Positions 33,700 to 46,198 of a stretch of DNA of 64,000 bases are shown piece by piece (within the stretch, counting starts at the first letter, position 1; each line of letters begins with the position of its first letter). The notes beneath the pieces were generated by a model. The model searched no databases. It saw only the letters and a program-made list of their open reading frames with translations, and was not told the DNA's origin. The translations under genes and the position numbers were made by a program. The DNA is from Gracilariopsis chorda (Eukaryota; Rhodophyta; Florideophyceae; Gracilariales; Gracilariaceae), in assembly GCA_003194525.1 (NCBI GenBank), contig NBIV01000176.1:94110-158109 (forward strand). The letters are read 5' to 3'.

Positions 33700-36165
33700 T
33701 TACGACTTAGTACTAAAGAAAGTTTTCAATTGACTCAATAGAGCACGGTGGGGCTCATCGGTTGATTTCAAACCAGCAAGCGTCCAGGAAGGTAGCCTTT
33801 GGTGTAACTGGGCGTCCTTGAAACGGGAATCGATGCAAATGACGGCGCCATAGTCATGTTTGTGTCGAATCACTCTCCCCAACGCTTGGTTTAAAGCACT
33901 GAAGGCTTGGTTGTTGTACCATTCATCGCCAGTGAGAACGGATAGTCTGTGCTGCACATCTGTTGCTCGGCAATCAAGCCACATTCGCTTGCAGCGAACG
34001 GGGAGGTGCATGAGGTATGGGAGTGGGATGCGGATGAGTATGACAGCTCGAGAAGCCTCATTTTTGAAGTCAACTCACTCAGAAAGTTTACCACTGTACA
34101 CTGCAAATAACACAACCCCACCGTTATGTTGTGCTGCGTGGGAGTATGTTGCAAGGACAGAGTCAAAGCCTGGTCCTCTGTTTTTAGGTTCTGTTACAAC
34201 AGATTGCTTTGCAGCAATCATTGAAGCCCAAATCTCGGAATTCTGCCAGCTGTTCTGTAAAGTTCGTAACAATGTGTAGCTTGGCAGAAAGAAGAGTATT
34301 ACGTGTGGAATAACGTGAAAGTAATGTAGGAGAGCGTTTCCCAGTTCTTGTTGAAATTTGGGGTTTGTCGCACCACGAGATGTGGCTGAGAAGGGGTAAT
34401 TGGAAGGACCTCGGGTTGCGAAAGCAAGAAATAATTGGTTTTGCACATCCGCCACATGGGGGAGGGTGCTCCGTATGTTGAAATGGGTTCCTATTTCGTA
34501 GCACAAAGCGTCCATGGGTTTGAGGGTACCGGAGGTTAGAATAACCGTTCGAGCGACTTCCGCAACATCTCTAAAACACACGGAAGCGGTCATGCACAGA
34601 AAACTGATTTGTACCTTCTTTCCTGTGTGTTATTCATAAGTGCGGGTGACAGCCATGGTAAATGAGTCGGGCTCACGGAAGAAGTATTCGAGAGAGTTGA
34701 GAACGCGAGCCGTCCATTGGAAGCCGTTCTGGAGAATTCCGTTCAAAGCGCGGACATTACGTTTCATATTAGAATTCTTAACGGGTTGTTCAGCCGTGAT
34801 GCCAGGGCGTTGTGCGATGTTTGGGGTTGGAATAGAATTGACCCGCTGATGTTCCTGTGTTTTAAGAAAATCGCGAAACAGCTGTGGTAAATGACTGTGG
34901 TTGAACCTTCCAAAGTATGTATCTGCAGATTGCCACGAGGGGAGTTGGGCGGGGGTTATGTTTGCATCAGACAAATATTTTAGTAATCGAGAGCCTTGGA
35001 CGATTGGTTCATCGAAGTGGTTGGTGTTGAAAGCCGGAGCCGCTGCCAGTACTAGTTCACTGAGATGTACCATTTTGAATAGCATTTGAGAAATGATGTG
35101 CAAACTGGTGTGGAACGGTTCGTTAGTGTTTTAGCAACTAAGAATGCCCGTTGCTAGCTCAGCAGCGTTAAAAAAAGTTTGGATATCAACCACGAAGCTG
35201 GAAAACTCGCGAGCAAGATCCTCTATATTATGAGCTTCGTCGAAAATAACGATGTGGTTAGAAACGTCGAGCCCACGTGCATTTCTGCACACTTTGTCCA
35301 AAACATAGTTGTATGGGCAGAACACTAACTGAGCATTATGGAGAAGATTATGGCAGCCTTGGAAGCTCCGTCCGAGTTGAACTAAATCCTCGATATCCCA
35401 AGGTTCGGGGTTTTTGGTCTTGGAGGTGCAAAGCATATCTGTTCCGGACGTAAAATGACAACCACGGGCGCCGTAAATGAGGGCCTTGCATAAGTCGCCC
35501 TTTTTGTCAATTGGTGAGTTCTGAACAAGAGGATTGATACAGTACTCATTTCGCGACCCTAAAATCGCTACCCGAGGTGCGTAATTGGTTTTCTGTAGTT
35601 CCAAGGCCCCTTGTGATATCTTGGCGTGGGTTCTTGTCACGTAGAACACCTGAGGCTCCCAAGTATTAGACGCATTGACGGACAATTGTTCAATGCAATG
35701 TGGCTCTTCATGAGACGAAGATGTGGAGGTGGGGACCGGAACGAGGTTTGGAAACAAATTCGTACTTGTAGTGACTGCATTGTGGGAAGTTGGACGGAAA
35801 TGCACAAGCCTTTGCCATGTGGTATCCGCAAAGTGCTTAGATGGCTCAAAGTCGTCGTCTTGGAGATTAATATCGTCCTAGATATTACCCTCTGAGTTAA
35901 GAGCACTACGCGCAGATGATGGACACGCGTTGTGGATAGTAGTCGAGCTTGCATCAACGGGGTATTCGTCATCGACAATGTATTGGCGGGGAGCGAGTTT
36001 CGAACATAATAGGGCGAGCGTTTTTCCTGTACACGTCGGACATTCGATGATTGCGTGTTGGCGCTTTTTACCCCAGCTTATGACCGAGTGCATCAGTGCG
36101 AACTGAGTGCCGTAAGGTAGATTGGGGAATGAAACGGGAACGCCTGCAATTGGAAACAATGGCAT
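33700..36165 (-). pseudogene. FANCJ/BRIP1-like Fe-S DEAH helicase with four in-frame stops
   Basis: One frame from the ATG at 36165 to TAA at 33700-33702 (about 820 codons). Q-motif region GVPVSFPNLPYGTQ; Walker A CPTCTGKT (the family's first Gly is Cys here); motif Ia VFYVTRTHAKI; four Cys of the Fe-S cluster (NEYC, DLC, GARGC, CPYNYVLD region); DEAH box IVIFDEAHNIEDLA; VILTSGTLKPMD; and motif VI QALGRVIRHKHDYG. The order is that of FANCJ/RTEL1-type 5'-3' helicases, which unwind G-quadruplexes and crosslink-repair intermediates. Stops lie at 35878-35880 (TAG), 35131-35133 (TAA), 34630-34632 (TAA) and 34075-34077 (TGA). The last takes the place of the Gly in the SEGxDF motif. No frameshift was found. 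Confidence 0.8.
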
Positions 36166-36883
36166 ATTGGTTTAAAGATGGATGCTTATGAGAAAAGGGT
36201 GTTTTTGAGGTTGGGCAGGGGATCGCAGAGCGTTGAGAGAGAAATTTGTACAGCCGGAAGAACAAATAGGGTCTCTCCCTATAACACGAAGCTTAGGAGA
36301 ATATATACCGTGTGACTGAAAGTATGTGGGTAGTGTAGTGCATCAATAACCAAGCGCCACGGTTGTGCAAAAGCGGTTGTGACCTTCTACGAGTGAAGTG
36401 ACGAAGTTACACGTGTGGCTGTTTGGCACAATCGCATCGTGGTGAGAAGAAATGTTTAGAGATTCAGATGTATAGGGTTTTCATTACAAGATTTTGATCC
36501 AATTTGAGAGCAATAAGTTGGCTGCGCAGAACACGTGACGTGTCGAGCGACACGAGTGTGTTTGCACGACAGCAACCGGTTCCTGTCGGGCGAGCATAGC
36601 GGCAGCCGGGCACAGTGCTACTTGTGTGGAGCGACACGAGTGTTTTCTCGACAGGGACCCGTTCGTGTTTTGCAATCACACTTGCAAGGACCACACAGGT
36701 TGCGCCAAGCGCAATATTTGCCTTGCGAAGACGTTAAGCCGCTGCTCTCGTGGAACGATGCGCATTGTCCTTGTAGGGCAAGATAGGCGTTCTGTGCTCT
36801 GTGTATACGTGGGAAGCTTGCGTTAAACGTACGTGGGTGGATGCACATAGGGCCATAACGGCAGAATTTATAATGCCTAAATA
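36166..36883. other. Intergenic region with two palindromes
   Basis: No gene supported between the helicase and the RecQ fusion. Two dyads related to the 45.8-47.4 kb repeats lie at about 36536-36592 (TGTCGAGCGACA arm, then a CGACAGCAACCGGTTCCTGTCG-like core) and about 36633-36665 (diverged). This is the presumed promoter side of the helicase gene. Confidence 0.5.
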
Positions 36884-39800
36884 TTACATGATAAAATGCG
36901 TTGCTCGGCACCAAGTGATGAGGCGGGCGAGGTTGGGCACCGTACGAGAATCCGAGGCTGTTACCCACGCATGGAATAGGTAGTCCCTGTGCTTATCTTT
37001 CTTTGCCGTGTTCATGATCTCCGTCTTCAAGTTGTTGTAACGAGTCTGGCTGCTTGGGTCAAACAGTGCAGTGGCGATGCTATCCTGCATATCGGAAGAT
37101 TTGCGCCACAAGACCCATGCGGCTTGTCGAAGTGCGATGAATTCACAGTGCCTGGTACCAAACGTTGCTGGAGAAGCATGCGTTTTAAACCCTTTGTAGT
37201 ACCCCATGTGACATTGGTAACATGTACTAGGTGCTCCTTTTTCCACGTCGCAGAGCAAAGTTTGATGAAGAGACGAGAAGCAATGGAAGCATCTTCCCTT
37301 TCCATAAGCACAGGTATGTTGATCTTTGGAAACCACACGATTTTCGGTCATCAAGCATGGTATGCAGACAGAGATGAAACGTCGTGCTAGCTCTTGGATG
37401 TGGTGTACGAGACACTGTGGGGACATACTTTCGAGCTCGTGAAAGGCATTTGCCGATGACTGTGGTGGCATGCAGTTTTCCCCGGCCTCTTCAAGTATTT
37501 TCTGAGTTGGATTCCTTTGGGGCTCACCGGTGTCCAACCTTGCTTCATGTGCATCTCTGGATAAGTCAGGCAGCATCAGTAACGGTTGCAATTCAAATTC
37601 AAGTTCTTCTTCGTCTTCAGCATGATGTCTCGGTGGGGGTGGTACAATGGCTCTGACGTGGGTTTTCAGAGATGGCGTCGAAGTAATTGGGTTTTTCGTA
37701 CCGCCTTGTTCAAATGGCTTTGTAGGGTGGGTATGTGAGGTGGAGGATCTGGAACCATTGCGTTTGTTACACACATCACAGTTGAGAACCTGGGGGCTGA
37801 ATAAGCAAATACCGGGTTGAGTCCCATCAACGTACCCGTACAATGCGTTTCGCCGACAAACAGTGTCCGATTCCATCCACGCCTTGGAGCTATTCCATCA
37901 GTTCTGAGCCATTGCGTCTAAGTAGATTCTGCTGATATCGTGCTTGTTTTGATTATTGGTCGTACATAACACGTCCCTTATCTTCTGGAAATAAGACTTG
38001 CAGTATATTGTGACACACTTGGCTGGTTTGTTGTCTCGACCCGCTCTGCCGGCTTGCTGCGCGAGGTCCACTAAGCTTGGTACAGCTCCCAAGTTGTACA
38101 CGATACGCACATCAGGTGCGTCAAGTCCGGTTCCAAACGCCGGTGTGCAAATCATTATTAGGACTTGCCTGGGGTAACAATTTGCAGTTTTTTGGGGCTG
38201 AGGGGACATCCAATCGTGGTTTGTGTTGGTCTTGTCGTGGTCTGCTAGTCCCGCATGGTATAGTAAGAGGGTGAGGGATATATCAGGGTTTGTATCTGAC
38301 CACGGCATTGTGTCCTGTTGGGTAAGGTAAGTGTGGCTGTATTCTGCGTCTTATCTCGTCAGAGAAAAGAGCATAATTCGAACCACCCGGTCGTCCGTTG
38401 TGAGTAAGAAGTTGGAAACATCGTTTGCGAAGACGTGTAGTGCCTGCTCGATAAATTGAGAAAATTTAGATCGATAGAGGCCGGTATCTGTCCGGTAACG
38501 CTTCAAACTATTGGGGATTGCGGTGGTTGAGAGGTCTGTTACGATGAAGGATATATTGTCTCGGGCGGTGCAGGTGTGATAAAGGGAAGCAGCTGAAATT
38601 TGGAGTTGGGATAGTAGTAATGGTCTATCGGCCGGAGGAAGGGTTGCACTCAGCATCACTCGAGAAACTTGAACGGGTACATAGTTTAGACCCACATGCA
38701 TATGCACCACAGCTGGGCGGAAGTGCTGCAACATCAGATAGCAGTGCACCTCGTCAAGTACAATGCGTGCAAGGCGCCGGTGGTGTCTTAAGTGTTGAAC
38801 TAAAGAATGAAAGGCTTCCGAAGCCAGCACTTCCACCGATAGTATGTGAACATCTGCAAATTGTTCTCGTCCGTCATGAAGTGGGGTCGTTGAGCCCTGT
38901 AGATCGAATCGTGTAACCCTCTGCACGTATTCTGCCGCCAAGGCTTTTAGAGGAACAACGATGATAGATGTCATAACGCCTTTTTCCATGTAAATCAGTA
39001 GTAAGACTGACAACGTTTTCCCAGAAGACGTGGGCATCAAAACTAGCATTTTGTCTCTCCTTTCCCATACCTCAGCGGTTATAACAAACTGTGCATGCGA
39101 TTTGAATAGAGCCGTATCGTTGCGTAACCCATCCCTGAGGGCGTCCAGAAACCTTGGTATTAAATGTTCGTAAACTGTCGAAGCTGGAGTATACAACACG
39201 GCACCTCCTCTCGGCAGCTCTCGTCGCTCTACAGATCTCGACCCGGGGGACATGTACGGGAATGTCTTCTTACTGGATTTGGTCGCAGTAGAGTGGTTGC
39301 CGTCATGGATGGAAAGGGGCTTTGCAGCGGGATCTGCTCGCGTTTCGGAACCACCTTCTGAGACGATAACGGCATCTAACGGCTTCGGGCTTGGTCGCTT
39401 CTTTGCGGTCTGGGCTGGCAAAACATTTGCGATCCCAAGAAGGGTGTGCCATTGCGTAGACCATTCCCTAAATTTCGAAAGGTCACTTCTTCGTAAGCTG
39501 GTTATATCTGTAGGGGTGCGAGCATAGAGCATTTCAGGTGTGTGAGCAAAGTGTTCAGCTTGATTGTGGGCTGTTTGAAGGAACTCTTCCATGATAGACT
39601 TTGAAAAGGAATTTATAATGCCCTTAGCAAGTGTAGAAGAAAGTACGCAGGTGATACCCGCGGAGAAGTTGCGGTAGTCAGCAAATGTGATATTGTATCC
39701 AGCAGCTGAGAAAGGAGCTGTGACTATAGGTCGAATTGCTTTTGCAGTAAGCGCTCCTTCTTGAACGGCGAAACACATCTTCCACTGGATGTCCTTCTTC

Positions 39801-42174
39801 TCTTCGCCGAATAACAAGGATACAAACAGAATTTCAACGGGGCGGATGAGTGTGAAGTAGGTTAAAAGCACCTGCGCCGTTTTAGGGTCCGGGAATTTGG
39901 GTACTGGGCGCGCGCCGCCAGTTTTGTTCTGTGTTTTCATGTATCGAGTGATTAGAACCGGTTTAGAGTCCAGGAGAATGAGAGAACGGAGATGGGTGTC
40001 ATCGTTATGCAAGCGGTAAGATTCAATATCTGTTCCTCTCGCTGGAGAGCCAGAAGCCATATGCAGCGCCACCAGCAGTCGTTCTTGAACCTTTTGGGGG
40101 TACGTCAACCAACGTAATATACCATTTCTAAGCAGGAAGTCCTGGCCAAGCCGAATTCAGTTGGGTCACCTAGGAGGAAGCATGGAACGTGGGAGCTGGA
40201 GTCAGAGCCCTTCCTAAGACATTGTAGTACATATTCCATGTTTTTTTGGATGAAGCTTGTGTTTTGCGGGTGTATAAGGAAAGAAAATCCCGGGGCTCTG
40301 TTTGAAGGTGAATCTTTTAACGATGTCAAGTGTGTTTTGAACAAGGGGGGGAGCGGAAACCCATCGAGGAGATCATTCGAAATAACAGATTCCATTTCCC
40401 TGTTTAACTCCTGCACGAGATTACCCACCTGCGACAAGCTTAGATGCACATGCTTAACAATTCCGCAGTTGGCATAGATTGTACATGGTAAAAATGACAC
40501 ATTTAGGCTTTCTTTTGTCGCAATGCTCATAGCAACATTCAGAGTGTTTCTTATGAAAGAAAATGCGGCACTTGCCTGCATATCTAGAGAATGTGTTAGG
40601 CTCGCCATCTCAGAAACGTTTGTTTGCGTACTTTGTACACCGTGCCCGAGTGTGTGTAGTTCATGGATTGCAGATGCTGCGACAGCGTATTGCAAAGCCG
40701 CAAGCAAGTGAGTGATGTTTTCAGCCGCGGCGTATTTGTAAATACGCTGGTTCAGTTTGCAATCCGTAAATTTGAGAACCGAGGCACAAGCAACAAAATT
40801 ACGGACTAACAACCTGCTCGTTGGCGTGTACGGTTGAAGAGTCTGTGGCAAACATGCTTTTAGGGACGCATGCAGATTCTTCATCATTTTGGGAATTGTG
40901 ATAACTTCCCCAGCCATTTAGGCGACCGATGTTGGCACCAAGTCATGGGAGTGGGTATTAGCGTTTGCGACAAAGAACAGCAACCTTTCAACTTCTAGGG
41001 CGTACCTCTGTAACGTCTCGAGGCGCACGGTTTTGAAAGCAAAGTTTGTTCGTTGGTTCAAACTATGCAGAAAGAAAGGGGGTAAGGTGGACATTATGGA
41101 CGGTGTTTGTTGCATGTACTGAACGATATTTGCAGAAAGCTTTGAGAAATCTGGTTTATTGCCGCGGGCTTCAACCAACTTCGCGCCCGAAAGAAATACT
41201 GCGTCTTCCATTGATATGGAAAGGCTTTCAAGGGCCAAGTCCAACTTCGTGCTCCGAATGAAGTAATTACGACATTTCTCATCGGGAGCATTGCTACCAA
41301 TTAGAGTCTTCGAAGGGTTTGGGCGCAAATCTCTAAGAAACGTCTCCATATGCTCCATGTAAGCACCCGTGTACGATGGTTTTTCTGTTTTCGATACTAA
41401 GTTAACCGTATCAAGCTTGGTACCGGGGAGGGTCCTCGACGTCACAAGAGGACGATTCGGAAGAGATTTGTGGTTGCCAACAAACACTGGATGCGTGCCA
41501 TTTACGATTTGTGGGAGGGGATCACGGGCGATACTTGCGTGGTCGGTCTGCGAAGGTGTTGAATGGGTGTTAGGCTTCCGTGTGCTTTTCAGCATAAGAA
41601 TCCGTCGATATAAAACAGAGCCCACTGGGTTGTCATTTGTAACCACAAAAGACCGTTTATGAGTTCCACGGAAAACGCTCTAAACGCGCAATCTTCCCCG
41701 GTCGAGTTCTTTCTGGACAGCATTAAGCGCAAGGGTTATATCCATATTGTGGGATTCTGATATATGCTTGTGGATGGTGGCTGTATCCACCCAGGCAAAT
41801 CCACATTCAGGGCATCGGAGACCTAGTTCGGTTCGAAGGCCAAACAGAGGGGGTAGTACGTCCTGTAGAGCATTTCGGTTTTGAACATCGTAACGGTTAA
41901 AAAGGGGGTGGGGTCCCGATGAACGCGTGTTCTCACACACTATGTGCAGTTCATTTGTTGCCTTTTGGGCTTCAAGGAGTTCCATGTAATGCGATTCATG
42001 TCTGAGATGGAATTGCATCGAGCGCTTTGAACGGAACGCCACTTGGCAGTCCACGCAAACCATAACGTGCAGAACGTCATGTATGTCTAGTGTTAAGGTG
42101 TTAAAATTGACAGGCAGACTCTGCGGAGTTGCAGGAGACGAGAGGATAGCCATATTATGCGTTGCGTTAGCCAT
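36884..42174 (-). pseudogene. OrsD-type zinc finger / tyrosine-recombinase-like / RecQ helicase fusion
   Basis: Continuous frame from the ATG at 42174. Residues 1-165 hold two Cys/His fingers (VCVDCQVAF..H, RCPECGFAW..H..H) like the OrsD/DUF3505 domain. A middle region leads to SGSPARGTD (Arg, about 40036), ITRYMKTQNKTG, DYRNF (about 39671), AEHFAHT (His, about 39555) and MLYAR (Tyr, about 39525), the R..K..R..H..Y order of tyrosine recombinases. Then RecQ: MPTSSGKT, IVLDEVHCY, MLSATLPP, GTGLDAPDVRIVYN, QQAGRAGRD, and a C-terminal CRRNAL...NCDVC zinc region. Stops in frame: TAG 41680-41682, TAA 40918-40920, TAA 38351-38353, TGA 37898-37900. One frameshift near 40120-40140. The architecture resembles fungal telomere-linked RecQ genes. 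The recombinase assignment is an inference from spacing. Confidence 0.72.
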
Positions 42175-42533
42175 TACGATGACGGTGGGGAGGAGTTTAT
42201 AGGGTATAGTCGAAGTGGGTTCTACAATTTTCTCACTGTGGTATACGGATGAGTAAGAGGAGGGGGAGTGTCAACGACCAAGATATACTGGGCAGATCAT
42301 GTTGGGGATCTGCAACAGGTTAACGCGGTAACTTGTTGGCTTATTATAGTCCAATTGCGCAGGTGTATGAGGGGTGTTTTAACATCTGTAATGAACGGAC
42401 TGAAGACGTGGCTAAGATCTTAGGGAATGTTAATTAAGTAATGCATATTGTGACCAGCTGTTAGCAGGCGGGCGGTACCCATACAGTGGAGCAGAAGATT
42501 ATAAGGGGAAACTGGAGTTTAGTGTTCACTGGA
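42175..42533. other. Intergenic region between RecQ fusion and SET gene
   Basis: 359 bp with no gene and no repeat recognised. Probable promoter of the RecQ fusion and terminator of the SET gene. Confidence 0.4.
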
Positions 42534-43268
42534 CTACAAAGCTTTGGAGGTGTTGCTGGTCCTGCTGTCGAGGAGGTTTAATTTCCAACAGTACTCTACC
42601 CCGTACGATAAAAACAACTGTTCCCCACGCTCAATCCGGCGAGTTGCACGAATCGTTATAATAGTGTAATCTTCGAGCTGCTTCCTGTTTCGAATGGAGG
42701 CCAATTTGTGTTTATCCAAGGTTACATTCTCCGTTCTTTTCTTTTTATACTTGTCGCGGACAGCTTGGATGTCCAAATCGCCCTCAATGTACCTTGGATC
42801 ATTAATTTAGCCACCAATACAGAAAGGCGCCGGCGAAATAAATATTTAAGTTCGCTTCTTGTCGCGGTTAAGACCAACCAAGGCGGCAAAATCCGGGCCA
42901 GAGACATCAACCTCCATGTCATACGAGCGAAACTGTGAAAGGGTTACACCCAGGGGCCCTTTTCCATACGTCTTGTGGATCTCCTGGCGTTGAGAAAGGT
43001 AGTGGTAGACGAGTGTACTGTAGAAATAACAAACTATCTCCCCTCGCGTGAAAGTTGTTCCCGCGAACACCCCAATGCCTTCATTAGGATGGTTTATAGT
43101 AGACTTTGCGATGACCAGAGGAGAAGTTGTAGCTTCCATAGCACGTAAGTCAATTGCATCCATGAAGTGTAAAGCGCCTTGATACTGTGCCGGCCATTGA
43201 GACATTTCCGTGTTGATATATTTGCAAGCAAATAGCTTGTCGTTCCATTTGGATGCGCAATGAAACAT
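42534..43268 (-). pseudogene. SET-domain protein with two in-frame TAA codons
   Basis: One frame of about 245 codons from the ATG at 43268. SET features in order: EGIGVFAGTTFTRGEIVCYF (N-terminal G-x-G-x-[FV] strand), a middle insert, INDPRY followed by ENVTL (position of the NH-x-C-x-pN region), then IERGEQLFLSYGVEYCW (the GEELxxxYGxxYW catalytic end). SET proteins transfer methyl groups to lysines, usually on histones. Stops at 42846-42848 and 42807-42809 lie 12 codons apart within sequence that still aligns (FISPAPFCIGG-stop-INDPRY). The NHxCxPN motif is not canonical. It lies 81 bp downstream of the methylase gene, same strand. Confidence 0.68.
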
Positions 43269-43349
43269 AATATGTTGTGGGAATCTCTGTTAATGTGGAA
43301 AGTGTTTGGGTGGGGTCCAAACTTTTGAAGGGCGAGTGTAGGTCTGGAA

Positions 43350-45620
43350 TTAATTGTTTACTAAGCGAGCAGCGTCCAAAACCCCTTGAGTTACCGTGAC
43401 GTTTGCGATGTCTTCAGCAATGAGCCGTGAGAAGAATTTGATGGCAGTATGCTTTGCGTGGTAGAAACATACCAGATCTTTTTCGGACCCAACAAACTTA
43501 CGGCCTTCACCACGCTTGAAAGACATACAGGCGAGGGCGGTGGAAACATTACCAGCAAAGAGGTCTACAACCGTGTCACCCGGGTTGGAAAACCGCGCTA
43601 TAAGTTCCCTCGCAAGACGAATTGGTTTCTGTTCAGCGCGAACCCTTTCGCGCATTGATTGGCCACTCGGGTTCAATTTAGACCACATGAGAGTCTCATT
43701 GACATCCAAGCTCGGTACGTTATCTATAACGTTTTTATAACCCGCAACCGTTAGGGATACGTGGTTGAAGTTCATGTAGTTCACCTGAGATTGTTCCTGT
43801 TCTCGGGATGCACCAACCTTCACCCCGTGAACGGCGTCTTCCACAATTGTCATTAGTTCTCCAGATTCTTTTCCAGGTGCAGCTGTGATATTACCCGACC
43901 CTGGGATGAAGTGAAGTGGTCAAGCATCCACCTTAAAAACCGGTCCATCTTTGCCGTCTTCATCCTTCACAGTTGCGTTTCGGAACATTTTCCGCCAACT
44001 GAGGAACAGTTTAACGGAACAGAATAGAACGAAATGGCCTCCTTCGCGGAGAACGTTAGCGACATTACTCACAACGCCCTTCATTTCAGGCACAGTTAAG
44101 GCCTCTTACTCACTGTTACTTCTGTCTGCCGCACGGCGAACGAGCGTTGGAGCATCCAATAAAGCGAACTCGTCATCTTCATATGGGACGGAATCTGGGG
44201 AGCGGAGAGTATTGTGGACTGCAGGGAGTTCGTCGTAGGGAGTAGAGTACATGGCATAAGGTTTCATCATCTCCCGCTCCACTATCTCCATTGCCTTCCG
44301 AACCGTACCACTGACGTCTTCGTCTGGCAGAAGTACACCAGTACCTTCCACGTCGTAAGGGAGGTAAGTCGTTGGCTGAACGCTTGGAGCAGCCTTGCTG
44401 TCTGCCTCTTGTCGTCTTAGATGTTGCTCAAGAGGCGTGTCTGGCTCCAGTTCATTGCTAGGACTGGTGACCAAGTCAATGACTTCCAACGTGCGAACAG
44501 TTGAGGGTTGTCCTTCACCACCAGAGGTAGGAGGTACCTGGGCGTTAGCTGTTCGGATTGGAGCCCAAAGATTCTCACTTAGCCGGTCGAATCGTTGTGG
44601 ATACGAACGATGTCGGGTATGCTGTGGGTCCAGTTGAGCCCGCTTCACGTCTGGGAGGAACTCCAATAGTAGTAACCATTGTTCATCTCCTTTTTCGTAC
44701 AGGCGTCGGTGAGAGATGACCGTGACAATGGCATTGAGGAATCCTTCTGCCAGAGCTCTAAGTCCCTCGTCAGCATCTTGTGGAAATGCGTGGGCGTAAC
44801 TATCAACCCCCGATAATGTTGTTCTGGGGTTTATGTCTCCGATAAGGGAGAGGGACTGTCTGAGCTGTACGAACCCTTCAATGCGAGTCTTTAGAGGTTT
44901 GAAAAGTAAAGATGAACCGTCAAAGGATAGATACGCGCTTAGCATCGATTCGGTATTGTGGAAACCAAGATATGTGGCGAAGTTGTCCCAAGAACGAACA
45001 ACCTGTTGCACGCCATATGCAATTCGATTGCAGTTCTGATCCCCAAAATTCTTTAAATGGACTGCCTGAGGTCGTGTTAGGTCGTCGATGGGACCAAAGC
45101 GTTTTCGCTTCTTCGAGAGAGCCTTCATTCGCTGAGCTAACAGAACGTACATGCTCAGATATAGAAGAACCTGGAAGCGTGTCGCTCTTTCGGTAGTGAC
45201 TTCGTCCCTCCCTTTTCTTCTCAGGCTCATTCCGTCCACACAAGACCTAACGATATCGGCAAGTAAATACCGTATAGTGAAGGGAAACCTTCGGCCCTGG
45301 CATAAGCGGTAGTAGTCCTTGACACGACGATCCTCTTCGTTATCCATCTGATCTAGGGACCGTGCGATTTGAGACGCCTGTTGCAAAGCGTTGTGCTTGG
45401 GCGAGTGCGTGTTAGTTAAGGCATTTAGTACCTCCACCTCTCCAAAAGTTGACATATCGGAGGAACCAAGTGCCTGTTTGCATAACTCCATGGCAGACGG
45501 TGACGAACCACGTGTTGCTATAGCCAACTCGACAATGGTCTTGTATTTCACGTCCGTTGGGTGGTCTTCCCGTGTACGTTCAGCGGCATAGTTGTCACGT
45601 AACTCCAAAAATGCGGACAC
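43350..45620 (-). pseudogene. DNA N6-adenine/N4-cytosine methylase with a large N-terminal domain, two in-frame stops
   Basis: Frame from the ATG at 45620 to TAA at 43350, about 757 codons. The first 450 residues match nothing I recognise; a SUMO-interaction-like EVIDLV segment sits near residue 370. The C-terminal part has a LLDAPTLV segment (possible degenerate catalytic D-P-P-Y, motif IV), VLREGGHFVLFCS, and after a spacer EQKPIRLARELIARFSNPGD-TVVDLFAGNVSTALA with KFVGSEKD. That is motif X then motif I of the beta-type N4/N6 methylase order (IV-target domain-I). Motif I reads FAGNVS where FxGxG is usual. TAA 44106-44108 and TGA 43920-43922 interrupt the frame inside the methylase domain. 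No frameshift. Long enough to be an epigenetic writer of the element or a maintenance enzyme. Confidence 0.65.
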
Positions 45621-46167
45621 TGTGCTTGCCTATTGTGGCATGTTGAGCGGGTTTTAGATCGAGTCGACGGAGGAGGTAGTAGAGAATGCGTTGTTCTTCT
45701 CAGAGGTGAGACTGAAGCTGGTATAGAAGGGTATACCTTGAAATGCAGGTGATTCAAAACGAACGGGTGTTGGCGTAAGGGGTTGCTTTGTAGTGTCGAG
45801 CGACTGGTTGGTTCTCGGCGGACAGGAACCAGTTCCTGCCGTGCACGACCGCTGTAATACAAATACTATACGCCATGTACGTTTTATAACATCGAAACTC
45901 TCCCAATTTTATACTATATTTTAGAACATGGATAGCAGGGGTTGTGTCGAGCGACAGCCCCGTGCGTGCTTGGCAGGAACGACTTCCTGTCGTGCACGAG
46001 AGGGTGTGTCACTCAACCCAAATCGGATCCCAAAACATATCAATGAAATGAGAACAGTGCGCAAAAGGCGTGGCGCATGTACATACGTATCATAGTTGTA
46101 CGTAGAGTGACACGCGTGGGACTGTGCCAAGTACTTTTGCCCGCGCCTTCATATTCGCATTCATTTC

Positions 46168-46198
<31 letters not shown>

